Of a stretch of 64,000 bases of DNA, positions 26,480-34,181 are shown piece by piece; positions within the stretch are counted from its first letter, which is position 1, and each line of letters opens with the position of its first letter. Source of the DNA: Planctomycetota bacterium (GTDB lineage Bacteria; Planctomycetota; UBA1135; UBA2386). The position numbers were made by a program, and so were the translations under genes. The notes under the pieces are model-generated. The model ran no database searches. It saw nothing but the letters and a program-made list of their open reading frames with translations, and had not been told where the DNA came from. The stretch is taken from contig JADJPQ010000013.1 in the NCBI GenBank assembly GCA_016713175.1, positions 124,001 to 188,000 on the forward strand, read 5' to 3'.

Positions 26480-28068
26480 CGGATCTCCAGCGCACAGGGC
26501 GTCGAACCGAATGTCAGTGACCCGGCCTGCACACGCTGTTGCCGGTCGTCATGCACCTCGAAGGTGTAGTCGCCCACGGGCAGCCGGATCGTCGTCTGCA
26601 GAATGCGAGGCTCCAGAACCCGTGCGGCGATTGCCAGATGCCGCCGGTCGAACAGCGTGACCGTGAACGCCCGGGTCGGATCGGCGGGGCGCGTGACCCT
26701 GCACTCGCCCGTCTCGCCAAAGCGCAGCACGACAGGCTCGGCCGGCGGATTGTCGAACACTCCGGCGGCAACGCGACCGTCCTGGGTGCGAGCCTGCACC
26801 GCGATGGGCCCCCGCCCCGTACGCCACAACCGGAACGAGCCGTCGGCCTCGACGTTCGTCGAACGGTTGTCGCAGAACGCCGTCGGCGCCGTCCGCCACT
26901 TCAGCTCGGTCCACTGGATGTGGCCACTCGCTGGCTTGCCGTCGGCATCGAGCAGTGTGCCCTTCAAGTCCTCGGCGGCGCCGAGACGGAAGTCGCCGAG
27001 ATCCGTCGTCCGTCCGGGCTCGACCCGCACCGTCGTCCACACCGACTCGTGATCCTTGGCTTCGATCGACAACAGGAGCAACCCGGGGGACAGCCCGGTC
27101 AACGTGACGCGACCGCTCTCGTCGACCCCCGGCGTCCGGCCGCCCCCGCCGTTCGAAGATCTCAGCGACGCGTGTGCGCCCGCGAGCGGTGTCCCGGTGT
27201 CGGCGTCGAGCACGCGCAGTGTCGCTGTCGCGGCGAGCTTCTCGAGCGCCGCGACATCGACCACGAAGCGAACCTCTCCCTGCCCAGGCTGCACGATCTG
27301 TTGTCCGATCACCAGGCTGCGCTGCAGCAGCGCCACGTGCGCCGGAACACCACTGAGGAACAGCGTGCCAGCGAACCCGTCCGCCGGGTTCATCTCGCCG
27401 CGCCAACGCGCGTCGCCGACGAACAGCGCACCGTAGTCGGTCGGCGCCAGACGATCGGGGAACGCGTCACGCTGACCGACGACGTGGAAGTCGCCCCAAT
27501 GGAAGAGGGTCGACCGCAGCGCCTTCGTGGCATCGGCGCCGTCGGCCGTGACGATGTGCACCTTGACCGGGAACGCCGGCTTCACGACGAAGTCGTGCCG
27601 CTGCACCGCCTCGTCCCCGAGCGTGATCGTGGTCTTGGTCTCGACGATGCGGTCGCCTCGGAGCGTCACCTGCCATTCGCCGGGACGCAACCCGACGATC
27701 GCAAACGCACCGTCCTTCTCCGCAGATGCGCCCCTGGTCTCCTGTCCCTGCGCCATGCCGATGTAGGCATCCACAGCTTCCCCGTCGGCCGATTGCACCG
27801 CGCCGGTGAGCAACACGCCGACCGGATCGTCAGGTTGCCACGACGCAGCGACTGCCGTGCGTGCCGGCACGACGACCGGTCCGCCGGCCGCCGTGGGTGT
27901 CTGCAGCAACTTGTCGCCTCCCTGCTGGGCAGCAACGATCTCGTTGGCTGGCGGCACCAGCGCGGCCGAGTCCTGGGCCGGAGCGCCACTGGCGCCGCAG
28001 AGCTGCAGCGCGAGCACCAGAACGACGATTCCTTCTACGACGCAGAGCAGTGCGAGTCGACCAACCAT
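26476..28068 (-). CDS. Membrane-anchored protein with carboxypeptidase-regulatory-like modules (proximal tandem copy)
   Basis: 530 residues. GGAGG stands six bases before the ATG at 28068, one of the clearer ribosome-binding sites here. A hydrophobic N-terminus (LALLCVVEGIVVLVLALQL) is an anchor or signal. Modules repeat those of the paralogue: GAVQSADGEAVDAYIGMA, FAIVGLRPGEWQVTL, TATLRVLDADTGTPLAGAHASL, DESGRVTLTGLSPGLLLLSIEAKD and RLPVGDYTFEVHD. The shared line VALxxRxxxIxQQ in the middle shows common ancestry with the downstream copy. The gene comes first in the two-gene unit. The function beyond a beta-sandwich surface protein is unknown. Confidence 0.75.
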   Translation of the reverse strand: MVGRLALLCVVEGIVVLVLALQLCGASGAPAQDSAALVPPANEIVAAQQGGDKLLQTPTAAGGPVVVPARTAVAASWQPDDPVGVLLTGAVQSADGEAVDAYIGMAQGQETRGASAEKDGAFAIVGLRPGEWQVTLRGDRIVETKTTITLGDEAVQRHDFVVKPAFPVKVHIVTADGADATKALRSTLFHWGDFHVVGQRDAFPDRLAPTDYGALFVGDARWRGEMNPADGFAGTLFLSGVPAHVALLQRSLVIGQQIVQPGQGEVRFVVDVAALEKLAATATLRVLDADTGTPLAGAHASLRSSNGGGGRTPGVDESGRVTLTGLSPGLLLLSIEAKDHESVWTTVRVEPGRTTDLGDFRLGAAEDLKGTLLDADGKPASGHIQWTELKWRTAPTAFCDNRSTNVEADGSFRLWRTGRGPIAVQARTQDGRVAAGVFDNPPAEPVVLRFGETGECRVTRPADPTRAFTVTLFDRRHLAIAARVLEPRILQTTIRLPVGDYTFEVHDDRQQRVQAGSLTFGSTPCALEIR

Positions 28069-28156
28069 GACACCTCCGTTCGATCTGCGAAGAAGTCACG
28101 ATATCCGAACCGACGCTGGTGGAAAGTGGGCCGGCAGCTCGCGCCGGGTCAGCCGT

Positions 28157-29017
28157 TCACCACTTGTAGAAGCCCTGCCCGGATTTCTTGCCGAGCTTGC
28201 CCTCGGCGACCATCTTGCGCATCAGTTCGGGCGCCGCGAAGCCGGGATGATCGAGTTCCTTGCGCAAGTAGTCGGCAATGGCCAGGCGCACATCGAGCCC
28301 GACCAGATCCGTCAGCTTCAACGGCCCCATCGGGTGGCCGTAGCCGAGCACCATCGCCTTGTCGATGTCCTCCGCCGACGCGACGCCGCTCTCGAGCATC
28401 CGGATCGCTTCCAGACCTAGACACACTCCAAGCCGCGAACTGGCGAAGCCCGGGCTGTCCTTGACCAGGATCGGATCCTTGCCGAGCCGTACCGCGTAGG
28501 CCATCACCGCATCGATCGTCGCCTGTTCGGTGCCGTCGAGTTTGACGACCTCGAGCAGCTTCATGATCGGCGGCGGATTGAAGAAGTGCATGCCGAGGCA
28601 ACGGCCAGGGCCATCGACACCGGCAAACACCTTCGCCAACGACAGCGACGAGGTGTTGGTCGCCAACACGGTGGTCGGCCGACAGACCGCCGCCAGTTCG
28701 CGGAACAGACCGTTCTTCAGCTCGAGGATCTCCGGCACCGCCTCGATCACCAGATCCGCTGTGCGCGCCGCGGCCGCGCGGTCGGTGGTGACCGTCAGCC
28801 GCGCCAGGGTCTGGTCGCGCAATTCGGGCGTGACCTTCTGCTTCTGCACCCCGACCTCGAGCGACTCGCGGACGCGCTGCAGTCCCTTCTGCACGAACGC
28901 GTCCTGGATGTCCTGCAGCACCACGCGCGACCCGGCCTGCGCGCACACCTGCGCGATCCCCGCGCCCATCGTGCCGGCGCCGAGCACGGCGACGGTCTGG
29001 AATTGGATGTCGGTCAT
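28157..29017 (-). CDS. 3-hydroxyacyl-CoA (3-hydroxybutyryl-CoA) dehydrogenase
   Basis: 286 residues, the usual length of single-function enzymes that oxidise (S)-3-hydroxybutyryl-CoA to acetoacetyl-CoA with NAD. The Rossmann motif GAGTMGAGIAQ is at about 13-23. The catalytic region reads TNTSSLSL and LGMHFFNPPPIMKLLEVV, with the active-site His in MHFFNP. KDSPGFASSRLG and GPLKLTDLVGLD belong to the C-terminal dimerisation domain. The gene starts one base after the stop of the enoyl-CoA hydratase gene, so the pair carries out consecutive steps of fatty-acid or butyrate-type metabolism in the cytoplasm. The enzyme class is secure; chain-length preference is not known. Confidence 0.93.
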   Translation of the reverse strand: MTDIQFQTVAVLGAGTMGAGIAQVCAQAGSRVVLQDIQDAFVQKGLQRVRESLEVGVQKQKVTPELRDQTLARLTVTTDRAAAARTADLVIEAVPEILELKNGLFRELAAVCRPTTVLATNTSSLSLAKVFAGVDGPGRCLGMHFFNPPPIMKLLEVVKLDGTEQATIDAVMAYAVRLGKDPILVKDSPGFASSRLGVCLGLEAIRMLESGVASAEDIDKAMVLGYGHPMGPLKLTDLVGLDVRLAIADYLRKELDHPGFAAPELMRKMVAEGKLGKKSGQGFYKW

Positions 29018-29018
29018 G

Positions 29019-29786
29019 TCAGTTCTTCTTCTGCTTGTCGAGGAACGCGTCCATGCGCGCCTTTTTGTCGTCGCTGTCGAACAACATCGCCTGCACCGAA
29101 CTCTCGAACGCGATCGCCGACTCGTGGCCGGGTCGTGACAGCGCGTTCAGCGAACGCTTGGCGCCGCGCACCGCCAGCCGGCCGTTCTGCGCGATTTCGG
29201 CGGCCATGGCCAACGCCCGATCGACGACCTCGGCGTCCGGCACGACGACGTTGGCGAGCCCGATGCGCAGCGCTTCCTGCGCATCGACCATTCGGCCGGT
29301 GTAGACCAGTTCGCGCGCGCGCCCGAGTCCGATCAGTCGCGGCAGCCGGTAGGTGCCGCCGGCGGCCGGGATGATGCCGAGCTTCACTTCGGGCTGACCG
29401 AGTCTCGCCGACTCGCCGAGCACGCGCAGGTCGCAGGCGATCGCCAGTTCGCAGCCGCCGCCGAGCGCAAAACCTCTGATCGCGGCGATGACCGGCGCCG
29501 GGAACTCCTCGATCCGGTTGAAGATGCCACTGTTGATCGCCTTCAGTGCGTCGCGCGCCGTACGCTGCCGCAGCTGCGCGATGTCGGCGCCGGCGGCGAA
29601 CGCCTTGTCGCCGGCGCCGGTCAGGACCAGCGCGGCCAGCGATTCGTCGTGCCAGTGGTCGTCGAGCACGCGGTGCAGGGCGTCGACCATCTGCTGGTCG
29701 ATGGCGTTGCGGCGTTCGGGAGCATTCAGCGTGACGAGCAGCGCGTCGCCGCGGCGCTCGGTGAGGACCCGGGGGGCATCGGTCAT
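29019..29786 (-). CDS. Enoyl-CoA hydratase
   Basis: 255 residues from the ATG at 29786, the standard crotonase length. The longer open frame upstream shows no crotonase sequence. The oxyanion-hole regions are AGDKAFAAGADIAQL and IRGFALGGGCELAIACD. Catalytic Glu residues are in GGGCELA and QPEVKLGIIPAAGG, so it should hydrate trans-2-enoyl-CoA to 3-hydroxyacyl-CoA. A short Lys-rich tail ends the protein. It directly precedes the 3-hydroxyacyl-CoA dehydrogenase, with one base between them. The start lies about 150 bases from the divergent porin gene. Confidence 0.93.
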   Translation of the reverse strand: MTDAPRVLTERRGDALLVTLNAPERRNAIDQQMVDALHRVLDDHWHDESLAALVLTGAGDKAFAAGADIAQLRQRTARDALKAINSGIFNRIEEFPAPVIAAIRGFALGGGCELAIACDLRVLGESARLGQPEVKLGIIPAAGGTYRLPRLIGLGRARELVYTGRMVDAQEALRIGLANVVVPDAEVVDRALAMAAEIAQNGRLAVRGAKRSLNALSRPGHESAIAFESSVQAMLFDSDDKKARMDAFLDKQKKN

Positions 29787-29939
29787 GGGGGGCGGAGGAG
29801 TTTGCCGTTCGTTCGGGTCGCTGCCAATGGCGAGCGTCGGACATCGGGCTCGCCTGCGCCCTTCGACCCAGACAACACCTCCCGACTTCGTAGTGATTCT
29901 GGCCACCTGAACGCAGAAGGTGATGTGATCGGAGGTTCC

Positions 29940-31259
29940 ATGCGATCCAGATCACCCCTGTTCCTCGCGTTCGCGCTCCCCGGCACCCTGCTCGCGCAGG
30001 ATCCCGGACCAGCGAGTCCACCAAAGCCGTCGACCGAGATCTCGATTCCAGGCGTCCGCAAGCTGACCGTCGGCGGCCAGTACCGGCTGCGCTACGAGAA
30101 CCAGATCGACCTGGATCTCGATGACGACACGCGCCCCGACGGCAACGACTTCTTCACGCAGCGCGCGCGACTGGCGCTCGGTTTCGACTTCGGCGACGAA
30201 CTCGGCGCGTTCCTGCAGATGCAGGACGTCCGCGACTTCGGCGAGGAGACCAGCACGCTCGACGACTCCGCCGACGGTTTCGACATGCACCAGGCCTACG
30301 TGGATCTGAAGAAAGGGCTCGGTGGCAGTACCCGGATCGGCCGGCAGGAGATCTCGCTCGGCGACCAGCGGCTGGTCGGCGCGGTCGACTGGAAGAACCA
30401 GGGGCGCTCGCTGGATGGGTTTCTGCAACAGTGGAAGAACGAGTCCGGCCAGTCGCTGTTGGCCTGGGCCGTCCAGGCCCGCGAAACGCTGCCGCCGGTG
30501 GCCGCGCCGGCGACGGCGAACTACGACGACCTGTGGTTCATGGGCGTGCAGGGTGGCGGCAAGCCAATGGACGACACCGTCGCCGAGGTCTACCTGATGT
30601 TCCTGCAGGACGATGGCACGGCGCCGGGCACGTCCGCGCATCGGTTCACGTTGGGCACGCGCTGGCTGTGGTCGACACCGGCCTGGGAAGCAGGGGCCGA
30701 GCTGGTGACGCAATTCGGCGAGCAAGCCGGCGCCGACATCCCGATCGGCGACACCTATGCGGCGCACGCGCACCTGACCAAGCGCTTCGATTGCGAGTGC
30801 AAGGCATGGATCCGCGGCGAAGTGAACGCCGCGTCCGGCAACGACCCGAACACCACCGACAACGAACGCTTCAACAACCTGTTCCCGACCGCCCACATGC
30901 ACTGGGGCATGCTGGATCTGGCGCTGTGGGAGAACATGTTCAACGGCATGGTGCAGATCGGCTTCAAACCGTGTGAGAAGGCGGAACTGACGGCGAGCTG
31001 GAACTTCTTCCGCAGCATGGAAGCGCGCGATTCGTTCGGCGGCCCCAACGGCACGGTTGTCCCGGCCGGCACCACCGACTCGAACACGATCGGCAACGAG
31101 ATCGACGTCATCTACACGCGCCAGCTGGACCTCGCGTCCGGCGTCAAGACGGCGGTGCAGATCGGCTATGGCGTGTTCCTGCCCGGTGCGGCGCCCGATT
31201 CGATCGGCCGCGACAGCACCGGCCACTTCGTCTACGCGCAGTTCGACCTGAAGTTCTGA
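29940..31259 (+). CDS. Outer-membrane porin of the alginate-export type
   Basis: 439 residues. GGAGG at 29931-29935 fixes the ATG at 29940. A signal peptide (SPLFLAFALPGTLLAQ) is followed by LTVGGQYRLRYENQIDLDLDDD, the typical opening strand of the alginate-export family of beta-barrels. Alternating amphipathic strands continue to a terminal Phe (YAQFDLKF), the usual outer-membrane assembly signal. KRFDCECKAW and FKPCEKAELT carry Cys residues that are unusual in porins. The gene is convergent with the nitrate/HAO operon. By position it may serve passage of nitrate, nitrite or another small ion, but that is guilt by association. Confidence 0.8.
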   Translation: MRSRSPLFLAFALPGTLLAQDPGPASPPKPSTEISIPGVRKLTVGGQYRLRYENQIDLDLDDDTRPDGNDFFTQRARLALGFDFGDELGAFLQMQDVRDFGEETSTLDDSADGFDMHQAYVDLKKGLGGSTRIGRQEISLGDQRLVGAVDWKNQGRSLDGFLQQWKNESGQSLLAWAVQARETLPPVAAPATANYDDLWFMGVQGGGKPMDDTVAEVYLMFLQDDGTAPGTSAHRFTLGTRWLWSTPAWEAGAELVTQFGEQAGADIPIGDTYAAHAHLTKRFDCECKAWIRGEVNAASGNDPNTTDNERFNNLFPTAHMHWGMLDLALWENMFNGMVQIGFKPCEKAELTASWNFFRSMEARDSFGGPNGTVVPAGTTDSNTIGNEIDVIYTRQLDLASGVKTAVQIGYGVFLPGAAPDSIGRDSTGHFVYAQFDLKF

Positions 31260-31280
31260 CCAGCGGCGTGGCGCGGCGGA

Positions 31281-31826
31281 CTACCGGCTGAACTCGCCGG
31301 TCGTCTGCTGCGGCAGATGGCACTGCACGCAGCGCTCGCGCTCGGGATGCGGACAGCGGATCTCCTCGCGCGCGGCCGGCCCGGTGTGACAGGCCATGCA
31401 GTTCTCGCGCAGCAGCGTCTGATGCGGGATCACCGGCGGCGCGAGATCGTTGAGCCGCTTGCCAGCGCGCAGGTCCTGCCGCAGGCCAACGAAGTCGTTG
31501 TCGGCGAACGCCGGCTCCTTGCTGGCAAACACATGGCACATCCGGCACCGCGACATCGCCCCCTGCAACTGCTCCGGATCGTGCGGCGCCGGCGGCGCGA
31601 ATCCGAACTGCGGCACCGACATGCCGGCCGTCGTGTGGCACGAGATGCAGTCCGCGCCGAAGTCGTGATGTGGGATCACCGGCGGCGCACCGTCGAACAG
31701 CCGCCGTTCGGCCCGCACCGACGCCAAGGTCTTGACCGCGCCCGGCACCCCGGGCACGGCCGTCTTCTGCGAATCGTCGCCGCAGGCGGCGAGCAGCAGG
31801 AAGGCCGCCAGGATGCGCGCGTTCAT
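31281..31826 (-). CDS. Tetraheme NapB-like cytochrome c lipoprotein
   Basis: 181 residues. The signal peptide ends in lipobox LLAAC. Four heme sites are present: CISCH, CRMCH, CMACH and CVQCH. The tail CVQCHLPQ resembles the end of NapB, the diheme electron donor of periplasmic nitrate reductase. PPVIPHHDF precedes the first heme and PPVIPHQTL precedes the third. This points to an internal duplication of a diheme unit. The start overlaps the NapA stop by four bases (ATGA), so the two are cotranslated. It should pass electrons to NapA from the membrane side. It is unlike standard NapB in heme number and in being lipid-anchored. Confidence 0.82.
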   Translation of the reverse strand: MNARILAAFLLLAACGDDSQKTAVPGVPGAVKTLASVRAERRLFDGAPPVIPHHDFGADCISCHTTAGMSVPQFGFAPPAPHDPEQLQGAMSRCRMCHVFASKEPAFADNDFVGLRQDLRAGKRLNDLAPPVIPHQTLLRENCMACHTGPAAREEIRCPHPERERCVQCHLPQQTTGEFSR

Positions 31827-34168
31827 GCCCGTTCGACCGCGACTGCACACTTCTTGTAGTCGGGTTCCTTGCTGATGTTGTCCATCGCATCGAGGGTCAG
31901 CCGGTTGACCAGCAGGCCCTCGTCGAAGAACGGCACGAACACCGAGCCGGCCGGCGGCTTGCCGCGCCCATCCACCATCGCCGGCAGTTCGAGCTTGCCG
32001 CGACGCGACACCAGCCGGACCTTGTCGCCGGTCTTGATGCCAAGTCGCGTCGCGTCGGCGCGGTTGATCTCGACGTACGCCCGCGGCGCCGCCTGATGCA
32101 GCTGCTTGACCCGACGCGTCATCGAGCCGGTGTGCCAGTGTTCGAGCACCCGGCCGGTACACAGCCAGAACGGATACTGCGCATCGGGCACTTCGGCCGG
32201 CGGGTGGTACGGTCGCAGCCAGATCGCTGCCTTCTCGCCGTAGCCCTTGGCCTTGTAGAAGTGCACGCCGGCGGCCTTCTTGACGTAGGGATCGAAGCCG
32301 GCGGCATAGCGATAGCGCGTCTCCTTGCCGTCGACGACCGGCCACAGCATGCCGCGCGTGCTCTTCAGTTCCGCGTACGACGCCAGGTCCTTGCCGATGC
32401 CGAGCGTGAACTTGCGGTACTCCTCGAACATCGGCTCGTGCCAATCGCCTTCCGGCCACGGGAACAGATTGCCCATGCCCATCCGCTTGGCGACCTGCAC
32501 GATCTGCCACGCATCCTCGCGGGCCTCGCCCGGCGGTTCGACCATCTTGTTCCACTGCTGCGTGCGTCGCTCGGTGTTGCCGAACACGCCTTCGCGTTCG
32601 ACCCACGCTGCCGACGGCAGGATCAGGTCGGCGACATCGGTCGTCGGCGTCGGATAGATGTCGGAAACGACCAGGAACCGTCCATCGCCCGGCTTGCGGT
32701 CGAACCGGTGCAGGTTGGGCATCGTCACCCACGGATTGGTGGTCTGGATCCACATCGCCACCACGTCGCCGCGCTGGAACGCGCGAAACATGTCGACGGC
32801 GTGGTGACCGGGTTTCGGGTTGATCGTCCCTTCCTGCAAGCCCCACAACTTCTCGGCCTTGGCGCGATGCTCGGGGTTGTTGACCACCATGTCGGCCGGC
32901 AGGCGGTTGGCCAGCGTGCCGACTTCGCGCACGGTGCCGCACGCCGACGGCTGCCCGGTGAGACTGAACGGATTGTTGCCGGGCCGCGAGATCTTGCCGG
33001 TCAGCAGATGGATGTCGGTGATCAGGTTGTTCATCCAGGTGCCGCGCGTGTGCTGGTTGACCCCCATGCACCACATGCTGACCGCGCGGCGCTCGGCGTC
33101 GCCATACATGTCGGCCAGCGCCTGGATCTGCTGCACCGGCACACCGGTGATCGCCGCGACCTTTTCCGGCGTGTAGTCGGCGAGGAACTTGACGAAGTCT
33201 TCGCGGGTGGCGTCCTTGGTCTCATCGGCGAACGTGTATTTCTCCGCCTGTTCGCCGAAGCAGCCGTAGCCGATCTTGTCGAGATCCTCGATACCGCGCT
33301 TGAACACGCAGTTCTCGGTGACGAACGATTCGGCCACCTTCCCCTTCGCCACCAACAGGTGCAGGATGCCGTTGGCCAACGCCAGATCGCTGCCCGGTTC
33401 GAACTCGACGTAGAGATCGGCGTAATCGCTGGTCGGCGTCCGCCGCGTGGCGATGTCGACGATGCGCACGCCCGGGTTGCGCCGCTTGTTCTCGAGCATC
33501 CGGCTGAACAACACGGGGTGCATCTCCGCCATGTTGTTGCCCCACAGGAAGAAGTCCTGGCCGACGTCGAGATCCTCGTAGCAGCCCATCGGCTCGTCGC
33601 TCTGGAACTGCGTCATGAACCCCATCACCGCCGACGCCATGCACAGCCGCGCGTTCGGGTCGAGGTTGTTGGACTTCATGCCACCCTTGACCCACTTCAA
33701 TGCCGCGTAGCCGTCGAACACGGTCCACTGGCCGCTGCCGTAGACGGCCACGCCATCGGGACCCTTGTCGGCGAGCGCCTGGCCAAAACGCTCGGCGATG
33801 GTCGCGATCGCCTGTTCCCACGAGATCCGCTCGAGCTTGCCGTCCTTGCGCAGCATCGGGTACTGCAACCGGTCCTTGCCGTACAGCATCGCCGGCAGGT
33901 GATAGCCCTTGACGCACAGGAGACCCTGGTTGACCGGACTCGCCGCATCGCCGCGGACCGCCATCACCTTGCCGTCCTTGACGCCGACCTCGACGCCGCA
34001 GCCGGTGCCGCAGTAGCGGCACGGCGCCTTGTCCCACTTCAGGTCGGCATGTCCCTGCGGATCCTGGATCGGCAGGTCGCGCGCCGCCGCGCAGTCGCGC
34101 GGGCCGAACGCCGCCACGCCGATGCCCGAGAGCGCGCCCAGGAAGCCACGTCGATCGCAATGGGTCAT
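31823..34168 (-). CDS. napA: Periplasmic nitrate reductase catalytic subunit NapA
   Basis: 781 residues; GGAGG precedes the ATG by seven bases. The twin-arginine leader (CDRRGFLGALSGIGVAAF) exports a folded protein. The 4Fe-4S motif CRYCGTGCGVEVGVK with the fourth Cys in LLCVKG is at about 50-90. The molybdenum ligand Cys lies in NARLCMASAVMGF, as in NapA (Cys type), not the Sec or Ser of other family members. The C-terminal MGD-binding region (WHTGSMTRR, RADATRLGIKTGDKV, PAGSVFVPFFDE) is complete. It reduces nitrate to nitrite in the periplasm. It sits between the octaheme cytochrome (13 bases upstream) and the NapB-like gene. NapC, NapD and NapF were not seen in the window. Confidence 0.92.
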   Translation of the reverse strand: MTHCDRRGFLGALSGIGVAAFGPRDCAAARDLPIQDPQGHADLKWDKAPCRYCGTGCGVEVGVKDGKVMAVRGDAASPVNQGLLCVKGYHLPAMLYGKDRLQYPMLRKDGKLERISWEQAIATIAERFGQALADKGPDGVAVYGSGQWTVFDGYAALKWVKGGMKSNNLDPNARLCMASAVMGFMTQFQSDEPMGCYEDLDVGQDFFLWGNNMAEMHPVLFSRMLENKRRNPGVRIVDIATRRTPTSDYADLYVEFEPGSDLALANGILHLLVAKGKVAESFVTENCVFKRGIEDLDKIGYGCFGEQAEKYTFADETKDATREDFVKFLADYTPEKVAAITGVPVQQIQALADMYGDAERRAVSMWCMGVNQHTRGTWMNNLITDIHLLTGKISRPGNNPFSLTGQPSACGTVREVGTLANRLPADMVVNNPEHRAKAEKLWGLQEGTINPKPGHHAVDMFRAFQRGDVVAMWIQTTNPWVTMPNLHRFDRKPGDGRFLVVSDIYPTPTTDVADLILPSAAWVEREGVFGNTERRTQQWNKMVEPPGEAREDAWQIVQVAKRMGMGNLFPWPEGDWHEPMFEEYRKFTLGIGKDLASYAELKSTRGMLWPVVDGKETRYRYAAGFDPYVKKAAGVHFYKAKGYGEKAAIWLRPYHPPAEVPDAQYPFWLCTGRVLEHWHTGSMTRRVKQLHQAAPRAYVEINRADATRLGIKTGDKVRLVSRRGKLELPAMVDGRGKPPAGSVFVPFFDEGLLVNRLTLDAMDNISKEPDYKKCAVAVERA

Positions 34169-34181
34169 GACCGTTCCTCCG

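Noticed and set aside
29900..29925. Possible sigma-54 element upstream of the porin gene (GG-10-GC in TCTGGCCACCTGAACGCA)
   Set aside because: The spacing fits but the -12 part is ACGCA, far from TTGCA, and the -24 part lacks the expected AC. It is consistent with chance in GC-rich DNA.
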